This document shows positions 35,843 through 47,879 of a DNA stretch of 64,000 nucleotides, piece after piece. How positions within the stretch are numbered: the first letter of the stretch is position 1; every line of letters starts with the position of its first letter. The stretch covers positions 62,001 to 126,000 of the forward strand of contig NZ_MDED01000002.1 of NCBI RefSeq assembly GCF_002939885.1, given 5' to 3'. The DNA is from Xanthomonas cucurbitae. Its GTDB lineage: Bacteria > Pseudomonadota > Gammaproteobacteria > Xanthomonadales > Xanthomonadaceae. A program made the position numbers and the translations under genes. The notes below the pieces were generated by a model. The model was not told the DNA's origin. It made no database searches and saw only the letters and a list, made by a program, of their open reading frames with translations.

Positions 35843-37657
35843 TCAGTGCCTGTGCTGCTGCGCCGGAACGAACTGCGTTTCCACCGCCTTGGCCAACTGG
35901 TCCGGCGGGAGCAGGCCCTGGTCGAGCAGGAAATTGTTGAACGCCAGGCGGTCGAACTGCTTGCCCAGCGCCAGTTCGGTGCGCATGCGCAATTCCAGGA
36001 TGCGGGTGTAACCGTAGAAATAGCTGCCGGCCTGGCCGGGCGCACGCACGCTGTAGCGATCCAGTTCCTGGCGGGTCATGGCCGGGGATAGGCCGACATC
36101 GTCTTCCAGCACCTGGCGTGCGCGTTCGCGGTCGATCAGGCCCAGGTTGAGCATCGGGTCGAGCATGGCACGGGCGGCGCGCAACAGGCGGAACTGCAGG
36201 GCGATCAGCTGCCCGTCGAGCGGCTCGTACGGCACCATTTCGGCCTCGGCATACAGGGCCCATCCCTCGACGTTGACCGAATTGAACGCAAACAGGCTAC
36301 GCGCCAGCGAGACGCCGCGTTCGACCATCGCCGTGAACTGCAGCTCGTGGCCGGGGCGGCCTTCGTGCGCACTGAGCGTCCAGGCGGCCGAGCCGAAGTT
36401 GAAGTCGTCGTACTGCTCCTTCTGGCTGCCATCGGCGGACGGGTTGCCCAACGGCAGCACGAACTGCCCCTGCTGGCCGGTGTTGCCGATCAGCGGTGCG
36501 GGACGGAAGTGCGGGGCCGGCGACGCCGCGCTTTCGGCGGCGCTGCCCAGCCGCATCTGCATCGGGCGGTTGGGCACAGCGACGATGCGTTGCTGGCGGA
36601 TGATCTGGTCGATCTGGTCGATCACGCCGCGGTAGTGCGTTTCCAGCTGATCGTCGGCGATCTTGTTGCCCTTGAGCGCGCGAATCACCTGCACGTAATC
36701 ATTACCCTGCACGCCCTTGGCCTTGGCCACCAGTGGCGCCAACTGTTGCATGACCGAACGGGTTTCCATGAATTCCAGCTGCGCGCGCTGGATCAGCAAC
36801 TGCGGGGCGATATCGATCCCCACCTGCTTGAGCTGGAACGTGTACAGCGGCTCGGGTAACCGGGTGTCCTTGCGCGCCTTGGGCAGCACGGTCTTCTTCG
36901 TCCAGGCGGCATAGTCCTTGAGCTGGGTGGACATGGCCTTGAGCGCCTCATCGGCGCCGGTGATCTTGTAGTCGGCGAACAGGTCCTGGATACCGGCGAC
37001 GTAGGTGTCCACGTTCGCCAGCGCCTGCTGCACCTCGCGCTCGGTCGGCTGCAACAGCGCCTTGTTGCCGAGCTGTTCTTGGTAGCGTTGGCGTGCGAGC
37101 GTGGTGATCGGGGTGCTGCCCGGCAGCAATCCGAGATAGCGTTTGAGGCGGTCCAGCGCCTTGGCCCGCCGCGCGGCCGATACCTGTTCGGACAGCAGGT
37201 CGTTGAGGCCGCTGAACACCATCTGCGGCGCATCGACCCAAGGCAACAGATAGCGCTCGTTGAGCTCGCTACCCTGGATGTTCTGCTCGGCCGCGCCGAT
37301 CATGATCTGCAGGTCCTGGCGCACGTTGGCATCGCGTTCGCTGGCAAGCCTGGCCTGCAGTTCGCCGCGCGCCTTGCGCATCGCCTCGCGATAGCGCTGC
37401 GCGTTGTTCGGCCCCAGATCGGCCACCTGGTCGTCGTAGCCTTCCAGCCCGAACGCCGTCGCCGACTCGGGCTGGAACGGTGCCTGCGCGGTCAGCAGGA
37501 TCTGCGCATACCCGTTGCTGGTCTGCACCCAGGCCGGGCTGGCCGATGGCGCAGGAGCGGCCTGGGTCGATGCGGAGGTACCGGGCGGCTGCGGCTGTGC
37601 CAGCACCGGCAACGAGACGCCCAAAGCGAGTGCGACGGCGATCACAAGTGGTTTCAT
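35843..37657 (-). CDS. DUF885 family secreted putative metallopeptidase
   Basis: 604 residues with a signal peptide (LVIAVALALGVSLPVLA). The DUF885 metal motif HEGRPGH (HExxxGH) is present near residue 435, followed by a helix with ERGVSLARSLFAFNSVNVEGWALYAE giving the second Glu. The family is thought to be zinc peptidases related to carboxypeptidase Taq-type folds. It follows the S9 peptidase gene on the same strand after a 168-base gap containing a REP-like element, so co-transcription is uncertain. Confidence 0.88.
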   Translation of the reverse strand: MKPLVIAVALALGVSLPVLAQPQPPGTSASTQAAPAPSASPAWVQTSNGYAQILLTAQAPFQPESATAFGLEGYDDQVADLGPNNAQRYREAMRKARGELQARLASERDANVRQDLQIMIGAAEQNIQGSELNERYLLPWVDAPQMVFSGLNDLLSEQVSAARRAKALDRLKRYLGLLPGSTPITTLARQRYQEQLGNKALLQPTEREVQQALANVDTYVAGIQDLFADYKITGADEALKAMSTQLKDYAAWTKKTVLPKARKDTRLPEPLYTFQLKQVGIDIAPQLLIQRAQLEFMETRSVMQQLAPLVAKAKGVQGNDYVQVIRALKGNKIADDQLETHYRGVIDQIDQIIRQQRIVAVPNRPMQMRLGSAAESAASPAPHFRPAPLIGNTGQQGQFVLPLGNPSADGSQKEQYDDFNFGSAAWTLSAHEGRPGHELQFTAMVERGVSLARSLFAFNSVNVEGWALYAEAEMVPYEPLDGQLIALQFRLLRAARAMLDPMLNLGLIDRERARQVLEDDVGLSPAMTRQELDRYSVRAPGQAGSYFYGYTRILELRMRTELALGKQFDRLAFNNFLLDQGLLPPDQLAKAVETQFVPAQQHRH

Positions 37658-37770
37658 GGGACAGCATCCGTAAGAAGTAGCGCGACCCTACCCATCTGCG
37701 TCGAGGTCGGCAATGCCTCAGGAAACTGCACGTCGTCGAGCTAGGAACGCGCCGGCGCGCGAAGCCTTCC

Positions 37771-37805
37771 CGGTAACGCCCGTCGCGCTCGGGCGCGCTC
37801 CTACG
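37771..37805. repeat. solitary REP-like element (variant)
   Basis: Sequence ending GCGCGCTCCTACGG with upstream GTAACGCCCGTCGCG is a variant of the repeat half-unit seen six times at 50589-51462 and once at 63581-63615. With the following bases it also forms the hairpin GCGCGCTCC/GGGAGCGCGC. It lies between two peptidase genes. Confidence 0.6.
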
Positions 37806-37825
37806 GGAGCGCGCTGGCGGGGGGA

Positions 37826-40246
<2,421 letters not shown>

Positions 40247-40281
40247 TCATCGCCTCCAACTGGCAGAAAATTTCTTAAATG

Positions 40282-40304
40282 ATATGCTTCTACCTAATTC
40301 ATAT
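40282..40304. promoter_or_regulatory. inverted repeat upstream of hipB, candidate operator
   Basis: ATATG (40282-40286) and CATAT (40300-40304) form an inverted repeat with a 13-base spacer inside a strikingly AT-rich segment (about 40265-40320) just before the hipB start. HipB proteins autoregulate by binding short inverted repeats in this position. The arms are short, so this is tentative. Confidence 0.4.
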
Positions 40305-40309
40305 AGTTT

Positions 40310-40642
40310 ATGAAATTTATGCGCCGTCTCGAGACTGCTTACGCCACCTCTGCCAGCCAGCAAACCGCGCAGCACTTGGCCACACTGGTGAAGAACGCCC
40401 GGATTGCGCGTGGCTGGTCCCAGCTGAATCTGGCAGAGCGCGCGCGGATCAGCCCCGCCACCATGAGCCGTATCGAACAAGGCAACCTAGGCGCCTCCCT
40501 GGGTACCTGGTTGGCGGTGTTCGAGCGGCTGGGGCTGCTGGCCAAATTCGCCCAGCTGAGAGATCCCGCTTCCGAGGCGATCCTCGATAGCACGCGCGCC
40601 AAGCGCCCGTTGCGCTCCAACACCCCCGACATGGACTTCTAG
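40310..40642 (+). CDS. hipB: HipB-type XRE antitoxin
   Basis: 110 residues. Helix-turn-helix of the Cro/CI class at about 24-80: LVKNARIARGWSQLNLAERARISPATMSRIEQG. The gene is followed three bases later by a HipA kinase gene, the standard antitoxin-toxin order. Starts at 40310 and 40319 (MRRLETAYAT) are both possible; neither has a clear ribosome site, so leaderless translation is conceivable. Upstream sequence is AT-rich with an inverted repeat. Confidence 0.88.
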   Translation: MKFMRRLETAYATSASQQTAQHLATLVKNARIARGWSQLNLAERARISPATMSRIEQGNLGASLGTWLAVFERLGLLAKFAQLRDPASEAILDSTRAKRPLRSNTPDMDF

Positions 40643-40645
40643 GGC

Positions 40646-41911
40646 ATGCCCTATGTCTTCGTGCATCTGCCCGGAGAAACGACCGCCGTCCCTGCCGGAC
40701 TGGTGACGCTGTTCGAGCAGGGCATCCAGCTGCAGGCCTCGCGGTTCGCCTATGGCCGGCGCTACCGGGACCGGAACGCGCCGGCGGCGATCGCCGTCGA
40801 TCCGGTCTCCCTGCCATTGGCCGATGCCGCTGGCGACCAGGTGCCGATCAACGGCCTGCCCCTGTTCGGTGCCCTGCGCGATGCCACTCCCGACGACTGG
40901 GGCCGGCGGGTGATCGAGAACCGGCTGGGGGTTCCCGCCAACGGGCTGCCCGAATCGCAGTACCTGCTGTTGGCCGGGAGCAACCGGGTTGGCGCGCTCG
41001 ACGTGCGGCCCGCGTTGGACAGCACGCCGGACACTGCAGGCATGCCGGCGACGATCGACCTGCAATACCTGGTGGCCGCCGCCGAGCGAGTGGAGCAAGG
41101 GCTGCCGGTGCCGAAAGCACTGGAGAACTATCTAGTCGGGGCCCCTTCCCTGGGCGGGGCGCGACCGAAAGCCACCATCGCCCATGACGCGCGTGAATGG
41201 ATCGCCAAGTTCCCCTCCGTGCGCGACAGGTTCGACGTGCCCAGCGTGGAGCGGGCCACCCTGGAACTAGCACGGCGTGCAGGGCTGTCCGTTCCCGAAA
41301 CCGCGTTGCAGACCTTGGCCGATGGCCGGCACGTCATGCTGATCGAACGTTTCGACCGGAGGCCTGTGGCTGGCGGAATGGGGCGCCGGCACACGGTCAG
41401 CGCCCTCACGATGCTGGGGCTCTCCGAACAGCAGTCCCCGGACGCGCGCTATGCGCAGATCGTCCGCGTGATCGAAGACCGGGCGACCGATGGCCAGGTG
41501 GCAGCGCAGCGCGAGGAACTGTTCGCCCGCATGGTGTTCAACATCCTGGTCAGCAACGATGACGATCACCTGCGCAACCACGCCTTCGTCCACGACGATG
41601 GCGCATGGAACCTGAGCCCACTGTACGACGTCGTGCCCAAGCCGCAGGTCGGCAGCGAGCGGACGCTGCACCTCGGGGTGGGGCCCAGGGGGCGATGGGC
41701 CACGCTGGACAACGCTCTGGCCGGCCATGGCGACTTCGGACTCAACCAGCAGCGGGCGGCCAGGTTGATTGATCGCGTCGCAGCTGCGGTGCGTGTGTGG
41801 CGCGAGGTGTTCGAGGAGCTGGGCGTGTCGGAGAAGGACTGCACGTTGGTGAAAACCGCCTTCCGGCGTGCCGCCGATGTGGGCATGCGCGAAGTGGAAC
41901 GCCATCTGTAA
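40646..41911 (+). CDS. hipA: HipA-type serine/threonine kinase toxin
   Basis: 421 residues. N-terminal HipA_N region, a flexible GGARPKATI loop near 172 with AKFPS following (ATP-binding Lys), and catalytic/Mg motifs NILVSNDDDHLRNHAFV near 295-311 and LSPLYDVVP. HipA toxins phosphorylate aminoacyl-tRNA synthetases, GltX in E. coli, and slow growth. ATG lies three bases after the hipB stop, so translation is coupled. All key residues appear intact. Confidence 0.9.
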   Translation: MPYVFVHLPGETTAVPAGLVTLFEQGIQLQASRFAYGRRYRDRNAPAAIAVDPVSLPLADAAGDQVPINGLPLFGALRDATPDDWGRRVIENRLGVPANGLPESQYLLLAGSNRVGALDVRPALDSTPDTAGMPATIDLQYLVAAAERVEQGLPVPKALENYLVGAPSLGGARPKATIAHDAREWIAKFPSVRDRFDVPSVERATLELARRAGLSVPETALQTLADGRHVMLIERFDRRPVAGGMGRRHTVSALTMLGLSEQQSPDARYAQIVRVIEDRATDGQVAAQREELFARMVFNILVSNDDDHLRNHAFVHDDGAWNLSPLYDVVPKPQVGSERTLHLGVGPRGRWATLDNALAGHGDFGLNQQRAARLIDRVAAAVRVWREVFEELGVSEKDCTLVKTAFRRAADVGMREVERHL

Positions 41912-42024
41912 GCGACCGCCGGCCGTCGGCCCACGACACCTCACCTCATGCAGGCGGTGCTGGGCGGGCAAGCGCCGCGTTGCACTGCACACGCATGCCT
42001 CTGCCGACGCAGCGCGCCAGCACT

Positions 42025-42046
42025 GCGTCGGGCCTTCGCCCGACGC
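42025..42046 (-). terminator. hairpin downstream of the glutathione transferase gene
   Basis: Perfect 9-bp stem GCGTCGGGC/GCCCGACGC with a CTTC (GAAG on minus) loop, eight bases after the transferase stop. No U run. It is also 113 bases downstream of the hipA stop and could serve both convergent genes. Confidence 0.5.
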
Positions 42047-42054
42047 GAACTGCC

Positions 42055-42744
42055 TCAGCGCTTGCCGAACAGGTGCTTGCGCTCTTCATCGCTGAGCGGC
42101 TTGCCGGCGTTGTGGTTGACCTTCTCTTTGAGGGCATACGCGCGCTGGGTGGCCGGGCGGGCGGCGATGGCGTCGTGCCAGCGCTGCAGATGCGGGAAGG
42201 CGGCATAGTCGGGCTTGAGGTCGCCATACACCTCGATCCAGGGGTAGCTGGCCATGTCGGCGATGCCGTAGTCGGCTCCGGCCAGGAACGCGTGCTCGGC
42301 CAGACGCTTGTCGAGCACGCCGTGCAGGCGGCGGACCTCGGCGTTATACCGCTCGACCGCATAGGGAATCTTCTCCGGGGCGTAGACATTGAAGTGTCCC
42401 ATCTGGCCGCTCATCGGGCCCAAACCGCCCATCTGCCAGAACAGCCACTCCAGCGCGGCGATACGGCCACGCGCATCGCGCGGCAGGAAGCGGCCAGTCT
42501 TCTCGGCCAGATACAGCAGGATCGCGCCGGACTCGAACACGCTCTGCGGCGGTCCGCCGTCGGCAGGCGCATGGTCGACGATGGCCGGCATCTTGTTGTT
42601 GGGCGAGATCTGCAGGAACGCCGGCTCGAACTGCGCCCCCTTGCCGATATCGACCGGCTTGATGGTGTAGTCCAGCCCGGCCTCCTCCAGCAACAGGGTG
42701 ACTTTGTGGCCATTGGGGGTAGGCCAGTAGTACAGATCGATCAT
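42055..42744 (-). CDS. glutathione S-transferase, YfcG/Ure2-like (nu class)
   Basis: 229 residues from MIDLYYWPTPNGHKVTLLLE. A thioredoxin-like N-domain with the TPNGHK loop, where nu-class enzymes use Thr/Asn rather than Tyr/Ser/Cys, and NKMPAIVDH and ESGAILLYLAEKTG binding glutathione. The C-terminal helical domain follows (MGHFNVYAPEKIPYA). Nu-class members reduce disulfides with two bound glutathiones. ATG has GGAG. The frame is open a further 68 codons upstream without family character. Confidence 0.92.
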   Translation of the reverse strand: MIDLYYWPTPNGHKVTLLLEEAGLDYTIKPVDIGKGAQFEPAFLQISPNNKMPAIVDHAPADGGPPQSVFESGAILLYLAEKTGRFLPRDARGRIAALEWLFWQMGGLGPMSGQMGHFNVYAPEKIPYAVERYNAEVRRLHGVLDKRLAEHAFLAGADYGIADMASYPWIEVYGDLKPDYAAFPHLQRWHDAIAARPATQRAYALKEKVNHNAGKPLSDEERKHLFGKR

Positions 42745-42895
42745 GGTGCGCTCCGGTGGGTCACGGGGCGACGCCCAACGGCGCCGGCTGCCCACGATGG
42801 TAAGACCGCCGGGGTGGCGGACGGGCGCACCCACCGGGCTGGGCTCTGAAACACTGTGTGGCACCAGTGACTCGCGCCCGATGCTGCATTGCAAG

Positions 42896-42924
42896 TTGAC
42901 TTTGTTAAGCCAGCGGTCACAAAT
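42896..42924 (+). promoter_or_regulatory. weak candidate promoter of the TonB receptor gene
   Basis: TTGACT (42896-42901) followed after 17 bases by ACAAAT (42919-42924). The -35 is good, the -10 poor. It sits about 70 bases upstream of the receptor start, in the less GC-rich part of the gap. Confidence 0.25.
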
Positions 42925-42996
42925 GCGCGATTGTTTGACGACCTTCACCTGTCCCGGACCGGGATCGGTGTTCTTTGCCCCGGGGAATGAATCATC

Positions 42997-45900
42997 GTGA
43001 AAGAACTACGCACCCTGCCGCGCACGCGGCGCTTGACGTCTGCCTTGCTGTTTGCATTGTCGGCTCCGCTGGCGGCACAGACCGCTCCAGCGCCGCAATC
43101 GGCGTCTACCGTGCCAGGTTCCAGCCAGTCCGACCCGGCTACCCTCGACACCGTCCAGGTCAGCGGCATCCGCGGCAGCCTCACCTCGTCGATGAACGTC
43201 AAGCGCGATGCGCAAGGCATCGTCGACGGCATCGTGGCCGAGGACATCGGCAAGTTCCCCGACACCAACCTGGCTGAATCGCTGCAGCGCATCAGCGGCG
43301 TGTCGATCGACCGCTCGCTGGGCGAAGGCTCGCGGGTGACCGTGCGCGGCGTCGGCCCGGACTTCAACCTGGTGCTGTTGAACGGCCGCCAGATGCCCGG
43401 CGCCAGCATCGAGGAATCCAACGCTTCCAACTCGCGCGCGTTCGACTTCGCCAACCTGGCGTCCGAGTCGATCTCCGGCATCGAGGTGTTCAAGACCAGC
43501 CGCGCCAGCACGCCCACCGGCGGCATCGGCGCCACCATCAACATCAAGACCACCCGTCCGTTGGACAATCCCGGCCTGCACGCCAATGTCGGCATCAAGG
43601 GGGTGCACGATGCGTCCAACGAGAACCTGCCCGGCCGCCTGCAGGGCGACTCACTGACGCCGGAAATCTCCGGCATCTTCAGCACCACCTCGGCCGACGG
43701 CCGTTTCGGCGTGGCGGTGACCGGCAGTTACCAGGAACGCGACTTCGGCTACAGCCAGGTCGGCGTGCCCAACGGCTGGCGTGCGTTCCGTGGCGATTCC
43801 ACCGCCTACGGCACCATTCCGCAGCCCGGTGCGCCGGGTTCGGAGAACATCGTCAACCGCCCCGGCCCGAACGATATCTACTCGGTGCCGCAGAACCTCA
43901 ACTACCGCGTGGTCGGCGTGGAGCGCCAGCGCACCAACGGCCAGTTGACGCTGCAGTACAAGCCGCTGGACAACATCACCACCACGCTGGATTACACCTA
44001 CTCGGAAAACAAGATCCAGCAGCAGCGCAACGAAATGTCGGTGTGGTTCAACTATGGCCCGTCGGCCAGCGCCTGGACCAATGGCCCGGTGGCCGGCCCG
44101 ATCACCTATTCGGAAATCGTCAATCCGCCCACCAGCGACCTGGCCACCGCCGGCTCCAACGCGGCCACCCGCGCCCAGAACAAGTCGCTGGGCTTCAACG
44201 TGGATTGGGCGGTGAACGACCAGTTCAAGCTCAACTTCGACATCCACCGCTCTACCGCCGAAGCCGGCCCGGACAGCCCGTACGGGTCGAGCAACTCGCT
44301 GGGCGTGTCCGGTTTCTACCGCGGCACCTCGGTGGTGGATTTCAGCAAGGATTTCCCGGTGCTGCAGCAGCAGCTGGGCGCCGGCCTGACCGGGCTGGAC
44401 CCGTCGCGCACGCTGGTCACCGGCTCGGCGTTCCGCAACAGCTACATGAAGTCGGAGATCGACCAGGCCCAGGTCAACGGCGACTTCACCTTCGAAAACT
44501 ATTCGCAGTTGAAGTTCGGCATCGGCAGCACCGAGGTCAAGAACCGCTCGGCGTTCTCCAACGTGCAGCGCGATACCTGGGGCGGCAACGGCACGGCGGC
44601 CGATTATCCGGACGACCTGTGGATTCCCAGCACGTTTACGCAGTACTTCGATGCGATCAACGGCAGCGGCAATCCGGCGCAGTTCAACCAGCTGTTCCTG
44701 TTCGACTTCGAGCGCGCACGTCAGGCCGCTGCCCGGGCCGCCGGCGATGAAGCGCTGTACCGCACCTCGCCGATCTACAACACCGACCGCCGCGTCACCG
44801 AAAAGTCCAAGAACGCCTACCTGCAATGGGGCAACAGCTGGGACGATCTGCGCGTGCCGATCAGCCTGGCGGCCGGCGTGCGTTACGAAGAAACCAAGGT
44901 GCAGGCGCAGGCGCTGGTGCCGGTGGCGGTGGGCATCGACTGGGTGGCCAACAACGAGTTGCCGATCCGGCTGGCCAATTCGGCGTTTTCCGGCGGCAGC
45001 GGCAAGTACGAATACTGGCTGCCCAGCCTGGACCTGAGCTTCAAGCTCACCGAGGACCTGGTGCTGCGCGGCAGCTATGGCGAAACCATCGGCCGTCCCG
45101 GCTGGGGCGACATCCAGGGCGGGCAGACGCTCAACCAGATCGCACGCATCGAAGGTGGTACCGGCCAGGAAGGCAATCCCGGCCTCAAGCCGCTGCTGTC
45201 GCACAACATCGACCTGTCGCTGGAGTGGTACTACAGCGACGCCAGCTACGCCTCGGTCGGTTTCTTCCGCAAGAACATCGACAACTACGTCGGCGTGACC
45301 ACCCGCAACGATGCCTCGTTGGGTCTGAACACGCCGATCGGCGGCGCGTACTGGAACCAGGCCCTGGCCAATAGCTGCGCCACGGCCGACCTGACCTGCA
45401 TCCGCAACTACATCTTCCGCAACTTCAACGGCCAGCCGGGTGTGGTGCGTGGGACCGACGACGCCAATGGCAATGCCACCGGCGTCATCAGCGGGCGGCC
45501 GGGCGACCCAGTGGCCAACTTCGCCATCACCGCGCCGGCCAACCAGCGCTCGGCCTCGCTGGACGGTTGGGAATTCAACGTCCAGCACATGTTCGGCGAA
45601 AGCGGCTTCGGCGTCTCGGCCAACTACACCAAGGTGGATTCCGGGCTGACCTACGACAACGCGGTGATCGGCGAGCAGTTCGCGCTGGAAGGCCTGAGCG
45701 ATTCGGCCAACGTGGTCGGCTTCTACGACAAGGGCCCGTGGCAGGTCCGTGCGGCCTACAACTGGCGCGACCAATTCCTGGCCGCGCGGTTCGATGGCAG
45801 CGGCCAGCCCAACCCGGTCTATACCGAAGCCTATGGTCAGCTGGACCTCAACATCGGCTACCAGTGGAACGAGAATCTGTCGCTGAGCCTGGAGGCGATC

Positions 45901-46011
45901 AACCTCAACGATGCGGTACAGCGCCAGCACGGCCGTCATCCGAACCAGATCGTCTTTGCCACCCAGACCGGCCCGCGTTACATGCTGGGTCTGCGCTACA
46001 AGTTCTGGTGA
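42997..46011 (+). CDS. TonB-dependent outer membrane receptor
   Basis: 1004 residues from a GTG. Signal peptide (LTSALLFALSAPLAAQ), a short TonB-box-like region (TLDTVQVSGIRGS), a plug domain (about 60-190) with FPDTNLAESLQRISGVSIDR and VRGVGPDFNLVLLNGR, then a large 22-strand-type barrel ending RYKFW with the terminal aromatic needed for insertion. Receptors of this size with SapC/cupin/halogenase genes behind them are typical of xanthomonad and caulobacter loci for plant-derived carbohydrates or other nutrients; the ligand here is unknown. Confidence 0.93.
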   Translation: MKELRTLPRTRRLTSALLFALSAPLAAQTAPAPQSASTVPGSSQSDPATLDTVQVSGIRGSLTSSMNVKRDAQGIVDGIVAEDIGKFPDTNLAESLQRISGVSIDRSLGEGSRVTVRGVGPDFNLVLLNGRQMPGASIEESNASNSRAFDFANLASESISGIEVFKTSRASTPTGGIGATINIKTTRPLDNPGLHANVGIKGVHDASNENLPGRLQGDSLTPEISGIFSTTSADGRFGVAVTGSYQERDFGYSQVGVPNGWRAFRGDSTAYGTIPQPGAPGSENIVNRPGPNDIYSVPQNLNYRVVGVERQRTNGQLTLQYKPLDNITTTLDYTYSENKIQQQRNEMSVWFNYGPSASAWTNGPVAGPITYSEIVNPPTSDLATAGSNAATRAQNKSLGFNVDWAVNDQFKLNFDIHRSTAEAGPDSPYGSSNSLGVSGFYRGTSVVDFSKDFPVLQQQLGAGLTGLDPSRTLVTGSAFRNSYMKSEIDQAQVNGDFTFENYSQLKFGIGSTEVKNRSAFSNVQRDTWGGNGTAADYPDDLWIPSTFTQYFDAINGSGNPAQFNQLFLFDFERARQAAARAAGDEALYRTSPIYNTDRRVTEKSKNAYLQWGNSWDDLRVPISLAAGVRYEETKVQAQALVPVAVGIDWVANNELPIRLANSAFSGGSGKYEYWLPSLDLSFKLTEDLVLRGSYGETIGRPGWGDIQGGQTLNQIARIEGGTGQEGNPGLKPLLSHNIDLSLEWYYSDASYASVGFFRKNIDNYVGVTTRNDASLGLNTPIGGAYWNQALANSCATADLTCIRNYIFRNFNGQPGVVRGTDDANGNATGVISGRPGDPVANFAITAPANQRSASLDGWEFNVQHMFGESGFGVSANYTKVDSGLTYDNAVIGEQFALEGLSDSANVVGFYDKGPWQVRAAYNWRDQFLAARFDGSGQPNPVYTEAYGQLDLNIGYQWNENLSLSLEAINLNDAVQRQHGRHPNQIVFATQTGPRYMLGLRYKFW

Positions 46012-46074
46012 TGTGAGGCGATACCAGGCGTCCCGGCCGCGTGGCTGCCGGGGCGCTGTGCCAGCCTTCGTGTG

Positions 46075-46105
46075 CAAGTGCCGGATGCAGTGCGTCCGGC
46101 ACTTG
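46075..46105 (+). terminator. hairpin between TonB receptor and SapC genes
   Basis: Arms CAAGTGCCGGA (46075-46085) and TCCGGCACTTG (46095-46105) pair perfectly around a nine-base loop, 64 bases after the receptor stop. There is no T run. It may attenuate or stabilise the receptor mRNA relative to the downstream three genes. Confidence 0.5.
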
Positions 46106-46165
46106 CCTGGCGAAAGGCAACTGGCCGAGCATGGGCCTCGCGCCCCCGCGTAGTAGGGTTGCCCC

Positions 46166-46867
46166 ATGAACAATGCCGTGTTGTTGAACAATCTCGATCA
46201 CCACGATCTGCGCGTGATTACCGCCCATGGCGCCGCCTATGGCGACAACGTGATGTCGGCGGCGACCTTTCCGCAAGAATTCCGCCAGTTGCAGGCGCAG
46301 TACCCGATCGTCTTCCACCGCAGCAGCGAGGGGCGGTTCCAGCCATTGGCCCTGCTGGGTTTGCGGCTGGGCGAGAACCTGTTCCTGGACGGCGCACGCT
46401 GGGATGCACCCTACGTGCCGCTGGCGATCCAGCGCCAACCATTCTTGATCGGCCAGCAACCGGAGGGGCCGATGGTGCATGTGGATATGGACAGCCCGCG
46501 CCTGAGCAGGCACGACGGCGAGCCACTGTTCCGCGAGCATGGCGGCACCACCGCCTTTCTCGATCACATCAGCCAGCTGTTGCGCACCCTGCACGACGGC
46601 CTGGCGGCCAGCGATGCCTTCGTCGAGCGCGCGCAGCGCTACGAACTGCTGGAACCGTTCGTGTTCGAAGCCACCCTGGACAATGGCCTGGACTGCCGCC
46701 TGGCCGGTCTGTACACCGTGCATGAAGAGCGCCTGCGTGCGCTCGGCAATACCGCGCTGCTGGACCTGCACCGCCACGGCGATCTGGAGCCGCTGTACAT
46801 GGCGGTCGCTTCGATTGCGCAATTGCGTCATTTGCTCGAACGCCTCAACCGCCGCCATGCCGGCTGA
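46166..46867 (+). CDS. SapC family protein
   Basis: 233 residues, cytoplasmic. SapC-family blocks are visible: YPIVFHRSSEGRFQPLALLG, LFLDGARWDAPYVPLAIQRQPF and RQPFLIG, followed by a helical half. The family name comes from a Campylobacter S-layer locus; its function is unknown, but in xanthomonads and caulobacters it is habitually found with TonB receptors, cupin-like proteins and tryptophan halogenases. Its 3' end overlaps the cupin-like gene by 11 bases. Confidence 0.88.
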   Translation: MNNAVLLNNLDHHDLRVITAHGAAYGDNVMSAATFPQEFRQLQAQYPIVFHRSSEGRFQPLALLGLRLGENLFLDGARWDAPYVPLAIQRQPFLIGQQPEGPMVHVDMDSPRLSRHDGEPLFREHGGTTAFLDHISQLLRTLHDGLAASDAFVERAQRYELLEPFVFEATLDNGLDCRLAGLYTVHEERLRALGNTALLDLHRHGDLEPLYMAVASIAQLRHLLERLNRRHAG

Positions 46868-47870
46868 GCCGCGCGCCATCGACGAACGCCATGGCCTAGC
46901 TGCGCAACAGCTGGATCCGGCGCTGCTGCGCTCGACCACCCCGCTGGTGCTGCGCGGGCTGGTGCGTGACTGGCCGCTGGCCCGCGCCGGCGCGCAGTCC
47001 GCACAGGCCGCCGCCGCCTACCTGCGCGGCTTCGACCGCGGCGAGGCGGTGGTGGCGCAGGTCGGCCCGCCGGAGATCGGCGGGCGCTTCTTCTACAACG
47101 CGGACCTGAGCGGCTTCAATTTCCGCCCTGAGCGCGTGCCGCTGGGCGTGGTGCTGGACACGCTGCTGCGCGACCTGGACAACGCCCAGCCACCGGCGAT
47201 CTATGTCGGCTCCACCACGCTGGACACCTACCTGCCCGGCCTGCGTGCGGCCAACCCGATCGCGCTGCCGCAGGCCGAGCCGCTGGGCAGCATCTGGATC
47301 GGCAACCGCACCCGCATCGCCGCCCACCAGGACCTGCCGGACAACCTGGCCTGCGTGGTCGCCGGCCGCCGTCGCTTCACCCTGTTTCCGCCGGACCAGT
47401 TGGCCAATCTCTACATCGGCCCGCTGGATCTCACCCCGGCCGGGCAGCCGATCAGCCTGGTGGACATCACCGCGCCGGATCTGCAGCGCTTTCCGCGCTA
47501 TGCCCAGGCGCTGGAGCACGCGGTGGTGGCCGAACTGGAGCCGGGCGATGCGCTGTTCATCCCCAGCATGTGGTGGCATCACGTCCAGGCGCTGGACGGC
47601 TTCAACGTGCTGGTGAATTTCTGGTGGCGGCAAAGCCCGGCCTACATGGATTCGCCGATGAACGCGCTGATGCTGGCGCTGCTCACCGTGCGCGACCTGC
47701 CGCCCGAACAGCGCGCCACCTGGCAGGAGGTGTTCCGCCACTACGTGTTCGAGCCGGATGCGCACACCGCCGCACACGTGCCCGAGACCGCGCGCGGGGT
47801 GCTGGCGCCAATGGACGACAGCCGTGCCCGCACCCTGCGCGCACGGCTGCTGCAACGTTTGAATCGCTGA
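46857..47870 (+). CDS. cupin-like (JmjC-related) protein
   Basis: 337 residues from MPAEPRAIDERHGLAAQQLD. The facial-triad pattern of an iron(II)/2-oxoglutarate-type cupin is visible: HQD in RIAAHQDLPDN near 157, and the His of MWWHHVQALDGFNVLVNFWW near 240. Cupin_8-like architecture. It may hydroxylate a protein or small molecule, but the substrate is unknown. It overlaps SapC upstream and ends nine bases before the halogenase start, so the three are one translational unit. Confidence 0.86.
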   Translation: MPAEPRAIDERHGLAAQQLDPALLRSTTPLVLRGLVRDWPLARAGAQSAQAAAAYLRGFDRGEAVVAQVGPPEIGGRFFYNADLSGFNFRPERVPLGVVLDTLLRDLDNAQPPAIYVGSTTLDTYLPGLRAANPIALPQAEPLGSIWIGNRTRIAAHQDLPDNLACVVAGRRRFTLFPPDQLANLYIGPLDLTPAGQPISLVDITAPDLQRFPRYAQALEHAVVAELEPGDALFIPSMWWHHVQALDGFNVLVNFWWRQSPAYMDSPMNALMLALLTVRDLPPEQRATWQEVFRHYVFEPDAHTAAHVPETARGVLAPMDDSRARTLRARLLQRLNR

Positions 47871-47879
47871 GGATTGCCG

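Noticed and set aside
43651-46191. 846-codon minus-strand frame opposite the TonB receptor
   Set aside because: Antisense shadow of a confirmed receptor; composition rich in Val/Arg/Gly/Ala, no motif.
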